Assembly (NCBI GenBank): GCA_026393655.1
Contig: JAPKZT010000116.1
Location: 1 to 8,349, forward strand
Direction: 5' to 3'
From: Actinomycetota bacterium
Lineage (GTDB): Bacteria > Actinomycetota > Acidimicrobiia > Acidimicrobiales > Ilumatobacteraceae
DNA length: 8,349 nt
Position 1 is the first letter of the stretch, and each line of letters begins with the position of its first letter. Shown here one piece after another: positions 1-6,858 of this stretch. A program made the position numbers and the translations under genes. The notes beneath the pieces were generated by a model. That model was not told the DNA's origin, did no database searches, and was given only the letters and a program-made list of their open reading frames with translations.

Positions 1-818
1 AACAGAAGTGATCGTCCGACGACTAAGCCTCGAACTTTAGGTACTTTCATCGCCCGCTCCCATGATGAATATGTCGCATCAGGGTCCGGCCCTGGTGTGC
101 CGCCCAAGATCAATCCAGGCAATGTTGTCGCTGCCATCATTCTTTCAACCTGCGATCCTGCCGGCACTTTAAGCCATGTGTACGCAGATGACGAACCGAG
201 ACCAGATGCAATAGAAACCGCTCGCAATAATTTGTCATTGTCGTCAATATATTTTGCCGGCCCACCGTTACCGCCCGTATAAGGCAGGGGTTCGACCATG
301 ATCGGCAGTTTCAAATCTGCCATTTGCGTGACAGCCTTTGCACACGCTTCGATTGTTGGGCCAGTGCCCGCATCATCATCAGCGAGGCGCAATAAAACTT
401 TTCCGCCGTCTAGACCACGAGATGCAATGTCTTGCGGTGTGTAAGCCGTCATCCGATCATTGAGTTCCCAACTTGCTCCCATGATTCCGCCACGATTCAT
501 TGTGCCGAAAACCAGTTTGTTATCGAGGGCACCGAGAAGAGCAAGCTCATCGATCACATCGGCACTACCCAGCACACCATCAACTTGTGAATTATCCAGC
601 GCGATCAAAAGTGCATCAAGTAATTTTCGACGATCAGCCATTGCAAATGGATCATCGCCAACACCGAGCATTCCACGCGCAGTGTGATCTGCAGCAACTA
701 TAAACAGTTGCGAGTCGGTAATTAACTTGCGACGCTTTCGCTTTTTGAGAGCCTTTGCCGCCGCATTCGGGCTTCGAAGACGCGCTTCAATTAAGCCGAG
801 CCATTGATCATCTCTCAT
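1..818 (-). CDS. Cgl0159-family (beta/alpha)8 class I aldolase, partial (3' end beyond left edge)
   Basis: The first 272 residues are visible; the family is usually about 290-300 residues, so little is missing. The protein opens with a basic helix (KALKKRKRRK, about residues 22-31) followed by the first barrel strand FIVAADHTARG (39-49), the family hallmark. Later strands include KLVFGTMNRGG, KVLLRLADDD, LPIMVEPLPY, AYTWLKVPAG and GLILGGTPGPDP. K217 in the AYTWLKVPAG strand sits where DeoC/LacD-type aldolases carry the Schiff-base lysine. The family is poorly characterised; members lie in actinobacterial inositol clusters, where cleavage of 2-deoxy-5-keto-gluconate 6-phosphate is a reasonable but unproven role. 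ATG at 818 is chosen because an in-frame TGA lies just upstream and the N-terminus matches the family; no clear Shine-Dalgarno is visible, suggesting coupling to the ATPase gene ending 34 bases upstream. Family call is firm, reaction is inferred. Confidence 0.85.
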   Translation of the reverse strand, partial: MRDDQWLGLIEARLRSPNAAAKALKKRKRRKLITDSQLFIVAADHTARGMLGVGDDPFAMADRRKLLDALLIALDNSQVDGVLGSADVIDELALLGALDNKLVFGTMNRGGIMGASWELNDRMTAYTPQDIASRGLDGGKVLLRLADDDAGTGPTIEACAKAVTQMADLKLPIMVEPLPYTGGNGGPAKYIDDNDKLLRAVSIASGLGSSSAYTWLKVPAGSQVERMMAATTLPGLILGGTPGPDPDATYSSWERAMKVPKVRGLVVGRSLL

Positions 819-852
819 TATCAACTGCTTGAGACGCTGTGTCGTTCACTGC

Positions 853-1608
853 CTAAGCAGCGTGGACACGACCTGACATCAACTCAATTAGGCGCTCGTA
901 TGTGAGATCTTGTTTTTCAAAATGTCCTACCGATTGACCACGATTGAGAATCAAGAAACGATTACCAACTGGCAAAGCATGTTGCGGGTTATGCGTAATT
1001 AAAATAACGCCGAGATCGCGCGCCGCTGCTGCCTTAACATAACCGAGCACGAGATCTGACTGACGCACACCAAGCGCCGATGTTGGCTCATCAAGAATCA
1101 GGACTCGAGCACCGAAATAGACAGCACGCGCGATCGCAACGCTTTGACGCTCGCCACCTGACAAAGTTCCGACTGGTTGGTCAATATCACGAACGTCAAT
1201 GCCCAACTTTGACATCTCTTCTTTAGCTGTGGCTCGCGCGAACTTTGCATCTAACAAATTGATTGGACCAAATCGTTTTGTTGGCTCTGAACCAAGAAAG
1301 AAATTTCGCCACACCGACATCAATGGGGCCATCGCCAAATCTTGGTAAACCGTTGCGATACCTAGTGAGCGTGCTTCACGAGGTGAATCAAAAGTAACTT
1401 CATGTCCCTCGAAAAGATACTTGCCGGTGCTTGGTTTATGTAAACCGCTGATTATTTTAATGAAAGTTGATTTGCCTGCGCCGTTGTCACCAAGCACGCA
1501 AGTAACTTCACCTGCTTTAACAGTCGTTGAAACATTCTCAAGCGCTTTAACGTTTCCGAAATATTTACCAATATTTTGAAGTTCAAGTAGCGGAGTTGAA
1601 TTGCTCAT
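853..1608 (-). CDS. Single-domain sugar ABC transporter ATPase (CUT2 type)
   Basis: Cytoplasmic nucleotide-binding subunit that powers the adjacent permease. All motifs are intact in 251 residues: Walker A GDNGAGKST (40-48), Q-loop Q89 in VYQD, ABC signature LSGGERQ (149-155), Walker B VLILDEP with catalytic E174, D-loop SALG (177-180) and H-loop H206 in ITHN. Most CUT2 systems use an RbsA-like protein of about 500 residues with two fused ATPase domains; this one has a single domain, as in the FrcA-like subgroup, and should work as a homodimer. Its ATG overlaps the permease stop codon (ATGA, four bases), so translation is probably coupled. The substrate cannot be told from this subunit. Very sure of the family. 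Confidence 0.96.
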   Translation of the reverse strand: MSNSTPLLELQNIGKYFGNVKALENVSTTVKAGEVTCVLGDNGAGKSTFIKIISGLHKPSTGKYLFEGHEVTFDSPREARSLGIATVYQDLAMAPLMSVWRNFFLGSEPTKRFGPINLLDAKFARATAKEEMSKLGIDVRDIDQPVGTLSGGERQSVAIARAVYFGARVLILDEPTSALGVRQSDLVLGYVKAAAARDLGVILITHNPQHALPVGNRFLILNRGQSVGHFEKQDLTYERLIELMSGRVHAA

Positions 1609-3629
1609 CGTTGCTCATTCGCTTTCTTTCTTACAAAGTTGTTTACGATCACAGCGACAAGCAATACAGCACCCAAGAATATAAAACGTCCGTCTTGATT
1701 CCATTGAGCACCAGGAATTCCGTTTTTAGATATAGCCATAATCAAAGCACCAAGCGATGCGCCAACCACTGAGCCATAACCGCCTGTCATTAGGTTTCCA
1801 CCGACAACCGCCGCAATGATGTATTCAAATTCTTGACCATTGCCCTGTTGCGCTTGAACTGAGTTAAGTCGCATCAAAATCATTGCACCAACGAAAGCAC
1901 CCATTAGCGAAGTAGCCATGAACAACGCGGTCTTGACTTTGTCAGCCGGAACACCTGTCGCACGAGCGGCTTCTTTGTTGCCACCCACTGCGAAAATCCA
2001 GTTGCCATATTTAGTCTTGGTCAAGACAAACGCACCAACTGCTGTAAAAAACAGCCACCAGAACACCGACATTCGAAACACGCCATCAGAAAATACAAGT
2101 CGTACACCAAGAGCAATTGATCCGATAATCATGCCTATTAGGACGAGTCGCTTACCGAGCCGATCAGCATTTGAGTCAGCCAATATTCTTTTTTGTTGCT
2201 TGGCCTCAACCAAAGTTGTAGCAAGTATGAGGGCTGCACCAATTAAAAGCGTCGTGAAGATTCCGCCACGAAAGCGCGGCGCACTTGAGTCAGCACGAAC
2301 AGCAAACGCAACGATAACGAAACATGCCGACATCAAAACACCCAAATTAATAAAGTGTTTTGACGAATGCTTACTAGCGATACTTCGTGCACGATATAGA
2401 CAAGTTGCAGCACCAGTGCCCGCAACCGTAATTAAAACTGCACGAACGGCTTGGACTGTTGTCAATTGCAACAATGAGACAATGCCAATCAGCGAGACTA
2501 AACATATGATTGGCAGACGCACCATAATTATTGCCACAGTTTTCGCTCGAAATTCAACATCTCCACGCTTTACTTGGCGTGCGAAGAACCACAGCGGCAA
2601 CGCACCAGCGGCGACGGCGACGACCAGCCTCAACCAACTTGGAAGCCATTGCAGAACCACATTGTCCTCACCGCGATCAAATAGTTGGCCCGCTAACGAT
2701 GCAACTGCTGTGCCTAGCAACCCGAGAGCAATCAATGGTCGAGCCGAGTCTGGAAGCGAACCAACAATAAGTTGCCTGCTTTGAAATCGTGAACGAGAAT
2801 ACGAAACAATCGCCAACACCGAACCCGATAAACCAATGACACCAGCTAATACGTTTCCTTTAATTGAATCTGTGCGGTGAAGCACTAAAACACTGAAAAC
2901 CGCTGCGGCTGCTCCAATAATCGCTACAAGCATCGCCGACATTGTGGTTTTTTCTGCTCTCAGAAGCGACTGCTCAACGAAACCAATAATCAGTAATACG
3001 CCGAACAGAATGCCACCAACTAAGAAAATTACGTCGCGATATTTTGTATCACCGAACTTGTTTTCGCCACCTAAGACGGCCTTGAAAAACTTATATCCAT
3101 GCGCCTTGTTGATATCTGAAACGTTTACGAGCGAGTTAATCCGCTTTGAAAATACAAGGTTTGCGCCCTTGATTACAAAGAACGAACCAAGCGTGACTAT
3201 AAAACTGGGCAATCCGGTTTTGTTGACCAAAAATCCGTTCCACCAACCAACACAGCCTGCCAATAAAAATGCGGCCGGAATACAAACCCAAAGCGTGATA
3301 CCACCATCGGTGAAGTATTTAGCCATCAACGCGATTGTTACGCCGCTAGCACCGGTCATTACACCGGCCGAAAGATCAAACTCGCCACCAATCATTAAAA
3401 GCGATACAGCAACTGCCATGATCCCGAGGGGTGCTGCTACGTCTAAAAAGTTTGCAGTGCTACCGGCAGTACCGAACTTGTCTCCATTACCCCAGAAAAA
3501 CGCCCACACTACGACGGCACCAATCAGTGCGCCGATTTCTGGAGAGATGAGTAATCGTTTTAGTGGCCCGCGATAAGTGATTCTCTCATCACTTGGCTTG
3601 AGCGGAGTTACGTCATCAAATTCGCTCAC
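1605..3629 (-). CDS. CUT2-type sugar ABC transporter permease with a large multi-helix insertion
   Basis: Membrane channel subunit of the sugar importer. At 674 residues it is about twice the usual 320-400 of the RbsC/FrcC/XylH family (BPD_transp_2). The conserved core is split. Residues about 31-165 hold the first helices, including LLMIGGEFDLSAG (78-89) and NGFLVNKTGLPSFIVTLG. Residues about 517-666 hold FRMSVFWW, the GNWIFAVGGNKEAARATG cytoplasmic loop (542-559), AAVVGGNLMTGGYGS and the last helix. Between them lies an insertion of about 325 residues with roughly ten hydrophobic segments. The frame is open throughout, so this is neither a frameshift nor two genes. The start is GTG at 3629, supported by GGGGGA seven bases upstream (3637-3642); the ATG inside that region reads into a stop after three codons. 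The binding-protein gene is upstream with a hairpin in the 168-base gap; the ATPase gene overlaps its end. Confidence 0.93.
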   Translation of the reverse strand: MSEFDDVTPLKPSDERITYRGPLKRLLISPEIGALIGAVVVWAFFWGNGDKFGTAGSTANFLDVAAPLGIMAVAVSLLMIGGEFDLSAGVMTGASGVTIALMAKYFTDGGITLWVCIPAAFLLAGCVGWWNGFLVNKTGLPSFIVTLGSFFVIKGANLVFSKRINSLVNVSDINKAHGYKFFKAVLGGENKFGDTKYRDVIFLVGGILFGVLLIIGFVEQSLLRAEKTTMSAMLVAIIGAAAAVFSVLVLHRTDSIKGNVLAGVIGLSGSVLAIVSYSRSRFQSRQLIVGSLPDSARPLIALGLLGTAVASLAGQLFDRGEDNVVLQWLPSWLRLVVAVAAGALPLWFFARQVKRGDVEFRAKTVAIIMVRLPIICLVSLIGIVSLLQLTTVQAVRAVLITVAGTGAATCLYRARSIASKHSSKHFINLGVLMSACFVIVAFAVRADSSAPRFRGGIFTTLLIGAALILATTLVEAKQQKRILADSNADRLGKRLVLIGMIIGSIALGVRLVFSDGVFRMSVFWWLFFTAVGAFVLTKTKYGNWIFAVGGNKEAARATGVPADKVKTALFMATSLMGAFVGAMILMRLNSVQAQQGNGQEFEYIIAAVVGGNLMTGGYGSVVGASLGALIMAISKNGIPGAQWNQDGRFIFLGAVLLVAVIVNNFVRKKANEQR
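2085..3062 (-). other. Inserted hydrophobic domain within the permease (about residues 190-515)
   Basis: This segment has no counterpart in ordinary CUT2 permeases as I know them: the family normally passes from the GYKFF/GGE loop almost directly to the FRMSVFWW helix. I see about ten hydrophobic segments, near residues 198-219, 230-250, 259-277, 296-314, 333-350, 363-388, 392-411, 425-445, 456-474 and 493-512. An even number keeps the topology of the C-terminal core. Loops are short and basic (HRTDSIKG, RSRFQSRQ, RARSIASKHSSK, EAKQQKR). No catalytic or binding motif is recognisable. I could not see an internal duplication. Boundaries are approximate, within about 15 residues. Confidence 0.7.
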
Positions 3630-3797
3630 TCTGTCATCCCCCGTCGCATTCTGTAAATACTAAACAACTAACTAAATCAAAATCAAATTTGCTTCTAGAA
3701 ATTAATCGAGTTGGTTCGTCCGCTCGAAATACTGAGCAGACGAACCAACTTCGAAAAATACTTTTCTATTTAATTATTTCGTAGTTAAACGAATTAA
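3630..3797. other. Intergenic region between binding-protein and permease genes
   Basis: An AT-rich gap of 168 bases inside the operon. It contains the strong hairpin at 3709-3750 and the permease ribosome binding site at 3637-3642. A weak minus-strand promoter can be drawn downstream of the hairpin: TTGATT (3681-3686), an 18-base spacer, then TAGTAT (3657-3662), each matching four of six consensus bases. If real it would give the permease and ATPase genes their own transcript, but a match this poor is expected by chance in AT-rich DNA. Confidence 0.5.
3709..3750 (-). terminator. Strong intercistronic hairpin downstream of the binding-protein gene
   Basis: Inverted repeat with 16-base arms, GTTGGTTCGTCTGCTC and GAGCGGACGAACCAAC as read on the minus strand, around an 8-base loop, extended by one A-U pair to 17 pairs. 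The single imperfect position is a U-G wobble in minus-strand RNA but a C-A mismatch in plus-strand RNA, which supports function in the operon transcript. It starts about 48 bases after the binding-protein stop. No run of U follows, so a full intrinsic terminator is doubtful. More likely it protects the 3' end of the binding-protein mRNA from exonucleases or terminates partially, lowering permease and ATPase output relative to the binding protein. Confidence 0.75.
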
Positions 3798-4793
3798 TTA
3801 ACGAGTTCCCTTAGCTACGAGTTCCTGAACTGCGACAACGTTTGTCTTGTCAACAAATCCTGGGCCTGTCATAACTGGCAATCCGCCACCAACAGTGTTC
3901 TTGTTGGTGATGTTGAGGTAGAGGAACACAACAGCGAGGTATCCCTGAAGGAACTGCTGTTGGTCAATTGTGAATGTCATTTTGTCAGCATTGATGTACT
4001 CAAGAATTTCTGTTGAGAGGTCAAAACCGCCTGTTGGCATTACACGACCGAGTTCAGCGGCTGCATTTGCGCCGTCAACTGCGATAACTGGACCTGTTCC
4101 GAGGAACGAGTCAATCGTTGGATCTGCATCCATCGCTGCCTTGATCTCACCTTGCTGAGTAACACGGTCTGCGTCACCTGAAGTTGTGATCTGAATAACT
4201 TTGCCACCGAATGTTTCGGCTGCTGCGTTACAACGAGTTTCGAGTGCAACGTTGCTCTGCTCTTGCTTTGCGCAAAGCATAACTTTTCCACCAGCGGCCT
4301 TAAGACGCTCACCAGCACCGTGACCAGCAACAGTCTCATCTTGACCAACGTGCGTAATTGCGCCGAGGCCCTTGAAGAGGTCTGAACCTGAGTTAAGTGT
4401 GATCAATGGAATTCCTGCAGCGATAACTTTTTTGATTGCACCGTCAAGAGCTTTTGGATCAGCAAGTGAAACGGCAATACCGTCTACACCGTCAGTCACT
4501 GCTTGCTCAATCATTTGTGCTTGATCTTGTGCGTTGTTGTTTGCACCCTGGTACTTCATTGTGATACCGAGAGCTGCACCTGCAGCTTCTGCACCCTTTT
4601 GAGCGACTGACCAGAACACGCCGTCATCACCGTGGGTGATAACTGCGATTGTGATGTCTTCGCCTGCTGTAACAGTTGCATTCTTTGTAGCAGCGGTTGT
4701 GTCAGATGCTGAATCTGATGAACCACCACATGCAGCGAGTGCCAAAAGTGCTACTGCACCAATGACTACTCCCCATGTTTTTCGGATCTTCAT
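3798..4793 (-). CDS. Sugar ABC transporter substrate-binding lipoprotein (periplasmic-binding protein 4 family)
   Basis: Extracytoplasmic receptor of the importer, 331 residues, the normal length. The N-terminus is a lipoprotein signal: basic MKIRK, a hydrophobic stretch and lipobox LALAAC, giving a lipidated Cys22, then a Ser/Thr/Ala-rich linker to about residue 45. The mature part follows the RbsB/Peripla_BP_4 pattern: ITIAVITHGDDGVFWSVAQKG (first strand and helix), QAQMIEQAVTDGVDGIAVS, IPLITLNSGSD, VGQDETVAGHGAGERL, and the closing-lobe TIDQQQFLQGYLAV typical of sugar binders. C174 and C188 (in MLCAKQ and TRCNAA) could form a disulfide. ATG at 4793 has a strong AAAGGGG site at 4800-4806, fitting high expression. 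The gene lies 107 bases after the TIM-barrel gene, and that gap holds two inverted repeats. Substrate is probably a sugar or cyclitol; I cannot narrow it further. Confidence 0.95.
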   Translation of the reverse strand: MKIRKTWGVVIGAVALLALAACGGSSDSASDTTAATKNATVTAGEDITIAVITHGDDGVFWSVAQKGAEAAGAALGITMKYQGANNNAQDQAQMIEQAVTDGVDGIAVSLADPKALDGAIKKVIAAGIPLITLNSGSDLFKGLGAITHVGQDETVAGHGAGERLKAAGGKVMLCAKQEQSNVALETRCNAAAETFGGKVIQITTSGDADRVTQQGEIKAAMDADPTIDSFLGTGPVIAVDGANAAAELGRVMPTGGFDLSTEILEYINADKMTFTIDQQQFLQGYLAVVFLYLNITNKNTVGGGLPVMTGPGFVDKTNVVAVQELVAKGTR

Positions 4794-4823
4794 TTATTTC
4801 CCCTTTATGCATAGTTATTCGAA

Positions 4824-4837
4824 CAGGATGATTCCTG
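4824..4837. promoter_or_regulatory. Short inverted repeat CAGGA-N4-TCCTG upstream of the binding-protein gene
   Basis: Five-base arms around TGAT, 31 bases before the ATG at 4793, in the 5' untranslated stretch of the binding-protein gene. It could be a small mRNA hairpin or half of an operator pair with the longer palindrome at 4862-4876. Arms this short arise often by chance. Confidence 0.25.
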
Positions 4838-4861
4838 CCCGAAGTACGGTAGCCGACACAA

Positions 4862-4876
4862 ACTTGTGCCACAAGT
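4862..4876. promoter_or_regulatory. 15-base perfect palindrome, candidate operator
   Basis: ACTTGTGCCACAAGT has perfect 7-base arms around a central base and lies in the 107-base gap between the TIM-barrel and binding-protein genes, 68 bases before the latter's ATG. TTGT..ACAA symmetry is common in operators of GntR- and LacI-type regulators, which often control sugar and inositol operons. With a one-base loop it cannot form a good RNA hairpin over its whole length, so a protein-binding DNA site is the better reading. No regulator gene is present in the window. Confidence 0.4.
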
Positions 4877-4900
4877 CATTCACTGAAATATTGTAGAAAA

Positions 4901-5794
4901 TTAGTTGATTTTTGAGAGAAAATTAATACTTCTACGAACGCCTGTAGTTGAAATCTTTGCATCACGGGGCTGGTCGCCAACGATCGCCATGTCCTGTTCA
5001 AGTACATACCAACCCTCATAACCGTTCGACTCCATTACCCCGATGGCTTCGGCGAGTTTGACGTCACCATCTCCTGCGGCACAGAAAACACCGTCACGAG
5101 TTGCCTCCATCAAATTTATTTCACCGGCCAAAAATCGCTTTGCAATCTCCATTTTTACGTCTTTGACATGAAAGTGATCGATTCGAGAAAAGTTTTCACG
5201 CGCGAACTTCACGGGGTCAGTGCCGCCAATCAGCATGTGGCCCGTGTCAAGCAACCAACGAACATTTGATCCAGCGAGTACTCGATTCACATCATCTTGC
5301 GTTTCGACGAGTGTGTTTAGATGCGGATGTAATACTTGGCGAATTCCGTAACCCGCGCAAATCTCATCGACTTCTGCAAATCCGTCAAACATTGTTTGCC
5401 ACTGAGCGTCCGATAATTTAAAACGCTTGCCCCAAGATTCGTCGACTACGACAGCAGTGATGAAAAAACCTTTGCCTGTTTCACTAAGAAGCTTCGCTGA
5501 AAAATGAATTGCTTTGCGCATCGCATCGCGTTGAGCAAGATCATGCATTATTAACGGAACGAAAGCTCCGACGATTGGCAAACCAAATTCGTTCGCAACT
5601 TTTGAAACTTCTTCAGGTGTGCTGCCCAAATAACCAACTGGTCCTTGCTCGGTTGCTTTAAGACCAACAGCCTTCATCTCGCTGAGCACGATGCGTGCGT
5701 CCAGTTGAAAGCCCCAGTCAGGCACTTCACAAACACCCCACGAAATCGGGTTACCAACTAGGCGATCAACTACCGAAACTTTGGTCTTAGTCAT
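4901..5794 (-). CDS. IolE/IolH-like TIM-barrel protein (sugar phosphate isomerase/epimerase family)
   Basis: Cytoplasmic enzyme of the AP_endonuc_2/xylose-isomerase-like barrel family, 297 residues, full length. The opening NPISWGVCEVPDWG (15-28) is a signature I associate with actinobacterial proteins annotated as inosose dehydratase-like in inositol clusters. Metal and substrate ligand candidates lie on strand ends: H156 and H158 in LHPHLNT, E164, D183 and H186 in LLDTGHM, H207 and H209 in DHFHVKD, and E266 in YVLEQD. Members either dehydrate 2-keto-inositol (IolE) or isomerise/epimerise keto-sugars; the sequence alone does not decide. ATG at 5794 has a GAGGA site eight bases away (5803-5807). 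It is the first gene of the minus-strand operon, and its company with a sugar importer and an aldolase argues for catabolism of the imported compound. Confidence 0.88.
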   Translation of the reverse strand: MTKTKVSVVDRLVGNPISWGVCEVPDWGFQLDARIVLSEMKAVGLKATEQGPVGYLGSTPEEVSKVANEFGLPIVGAFVPLIMHDLAQRDAMRKAIHFSAKLLSETGKGFFITAVVVDESWGKRFKLSDAQWQTMFDGFAEVDEICAGYGIRQVLHPHLNTLVETQDDVNRVLAGSNVRWLLDTGHMLIGGTDPVKFARENFSRIDHFHVKDVKMEIAKRFLAGEINLMEATRDGVFCAAGDGDVKLAEAIGVMESNGYEGWYVLEQDMAIVGDQPRDAKISTTGVRRSINFLSKIN

Positions 5795-5816
5795 TTTAAA
5801 TGTCCTCTATTATTTG

Positions 5817-5845
5817 ATTATTATTTGAATAATTTCCTGAAACAA
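5817..5845 (-). promoter_or_regulatory. Candidate sigma70-type promoter for the minus-strand operon
   Basis: On the minus strand, TTGTTT (5840-5845) and AATAAT (5817-5822) are separated by 17 bases, matching four and five of six consensus positions. The start codon of the TIM-barrel gene follows about 22 bases after the -10, which leaves a short leader containing the GAGGA site. AT-rich surroundings make chance matches likely. Confidence 0.4.
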
Positions 5846-5877
5846 ACTAGTAGAAAACTAACTGCTGAGATACTATT

Positions 5878-5907
5878 TTGACACGGCTTCGGATTAAATC
5901 TTTTGAT
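5878..5907 (+). promoter_or_regulatory. Candidate sigma70-type promoter for the oxygenase gene
   Basis: A perfect -35 hexamer TTGACA (5878-5883) is followed after 18 bases by TTTGAT (5902-5907), four of six matches to the -10. The ATG at 5939 lies 31 bases beyond, leaving room for the AGGGGGA site. Confidence 0.45.
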
Positions 5908-5938
5908 GATTTACTCGAATTGATTAGGGGGATTTGCA

Positions 5939-6787
5939 ATGTTGACACTTGAAATGTCGCAGGTCAAAAATAAGACCGCGGACATTGTTAATGAATTACT
6001 CATCGGTGGCGGCGCTGTACTGATCAAGGGTGCATTTAGCGCCGACGAAGTCAAAGTTGCCCGAGATGCCATCTTGCATTACTCAACTAATGAATCTGAC
6101 AAAGCGACGCACTTTCATGGTGCCAATGAAGACAAAATTCACTTGCAACGCCGAGTGTGGAATCTTCTGAACAAAGGTCAGGTTTTTGAACGGATGGTTC
6201 AAAATTCTGAAGTCGTGACAGTTCTAAATGAGTTTTTAGGAAACGAGTTCATTTTGGGTTCGATTGCCGCAAATCGATTAATGCCCGGTGCTGCAGGGCA
6301 AGAACCCCATGTTGACTATCCATACCTAGACATATTTAAGCCTGGCTCGTTTCCCAAGAACATGAACTCAAGTTTTGCTTTAAATGCTCAAGTGACAATA
6401 TTGCTCGATGAATTCACCACAGACAATGGGGCAACCGCTTACTCGCCCGGCTCGCAACGAGAACTTTCATGGCCCGTAAGTGCTGACGAATTTTACAAAG
6501 GTGCATCTCGACAACTTGGCGAAGCTGGTGACTGCGTAATTTTCAATGGCATGGTTTGGCATTGTGCAATGCCGAATACCTCGAATGCAGACCGTATAGG
6601 TGTGTTGATTCAATATCTTGCAAAATTTGTAACACCATTTGAAGATCAAAAAAATGGAGTTTCGCCAGAAGTATTATCCCGGGCGACTCCGATATTGAAA
6701 CGATTGCTCGGAGGAAACTACCCTTTCCCTCACTTGATGGACGAACTCCCTGCCGAAAACGCCTACGGACTTACCAGCAAAAACTGA
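5939..6787 (+). CDS. Phytanoyl-CoA dioxygenase (PhyH) family Fe(II)/2-oxoglutarate oxygenase
   Basis: Predicted cytoplasmic oxygenase of 282 residues, normal for the family. The iron-binding triad is visible: H124 and D126 in EPHVDYPY, and H208 in VWHCAMPN. R219 in NADRIG fits the 2-oxoglutarate carboxylate anchor. The intervening QVTILLDEFTTDNGATAYSPGSQ is the classic PhyH strand followed by the 'NGA/T...PGSH' turn, though the usual final His of that turn is Gln173 here. Family members hydroxylate or oxidatively demethylate many small molecules, so the substrate is unknown. ATG at 5939 is preferred over the Met six codons in because AGGGGGA lies six bases upstream. The gene is divergent from the sugar-uptake operon and may act on the imported compound or a derivative; it is followed by a protease gene with no evident functional link. 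Confidence 0.9.
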   Translation: MLTLEMSQVKNKTADIVNELLIGGGAVLIKGAFSADEVKVARDAILHYSTNESDKATHFHGANEDKIHLQRRVWNLLNKGQVFERMVQNSEVVTVLNEFLGNEFILGSIAANRLMPGAAGQEPHVDYPYLDIFKPGSFPKNMNSSFALNAQVTILLDEFTTDNGATAYSPGSQRELSWPVSADEFYKGASRQLGEAGDCVIFNGMVWHCAMPNTSNADRIGVLIQYLAKFVTPFEDQKNGVSPEVLSRATPILKRLLGGNYPFPHLMDELPAENAYGLTSKN

Positions 6788-6789
6788 GA

Positions 6790-6815
6790 CACCGCCCGAA
6801 GTACGACTGACGGTG
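6790..6815 (+). terminator. Weak hairpin after the oxygenase gene
   Basis: CACCG and CGGTG arms separated by 16 bases start three bases after the oxygenase stop codon. No T-run follows. It may be a weak terminator or simply chance; it is the only candidate for ending the oxygenase transcript before the protease frame. Confidence 0.2.
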
Positions 6816-6858
6816 GCTAACTACTAGAAAAGTTCTCCATCAACTATCGTTTTCATAA

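Larger units (their letters stand above)
5795..5938. promoter_or_regulatory. Divergent promoter region between operon and oxygenase gene
   Basis: 144 AT-rich bases from which both transcription units leave. It contains a candidate promoter in each direction and a strong ribosome binding site at each end (GAGGA at 5803-5807 for the minus gene, AGGGGGA at 5926-5932 for the plus gene). A 14-base AT palindrome, ATTATT-TG-AATAAT (5820-5833), overlaps the minus -10 candidate and could be an operator. The shared region suggests co-regulation of the oxygenase with the uptake operon. Confidence 0.6.

Noticed and set aside
460..703. Two overlapping plus-strand open frames opposite the aldolase
   Set aside because: The minus strand encodes a continuous barrel protein with family motifs here; the plus-strand frames have none.
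820..849. GTG at 847-849 as an alternative aldolase start
   Set aside because: It is in another frame and reaches TGA after 13 codons; the aldolase frame itself has a TGA upstream of the ATG at 818.
1918..2784. Long plus-strand open frame (288 codons) opposite the permease
   Set aside because: It is the complement of a hydrophobic coding sequence, has no ribosome binding site, low-complexity composition and no recognisable domain; the minus-strand frame is clearly the gene.
2944..3576. Second long plus-strand open frame (210 codons) opposite the permease
   Set aside because: Same reason: a mirror of the minus-strand permease codon pattern with no domain or start signal.
3630..3649. Seven-codon open frame starting ATGCGA ahead of the permease, ending in TGA that overlaps its GTG
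   Set aside because: No ribosome binding site of its own; it arises from the GGGGGATGA site used by the permease. Translational coupling through a leader peptide cannot be excluded but is not supported.
4838..4849. 12-base string GCCCGAAGTACG repeated near 6793
   Set aside because: About two 12-base repeats are expected by chance in a window of this size, and the contexts differ.
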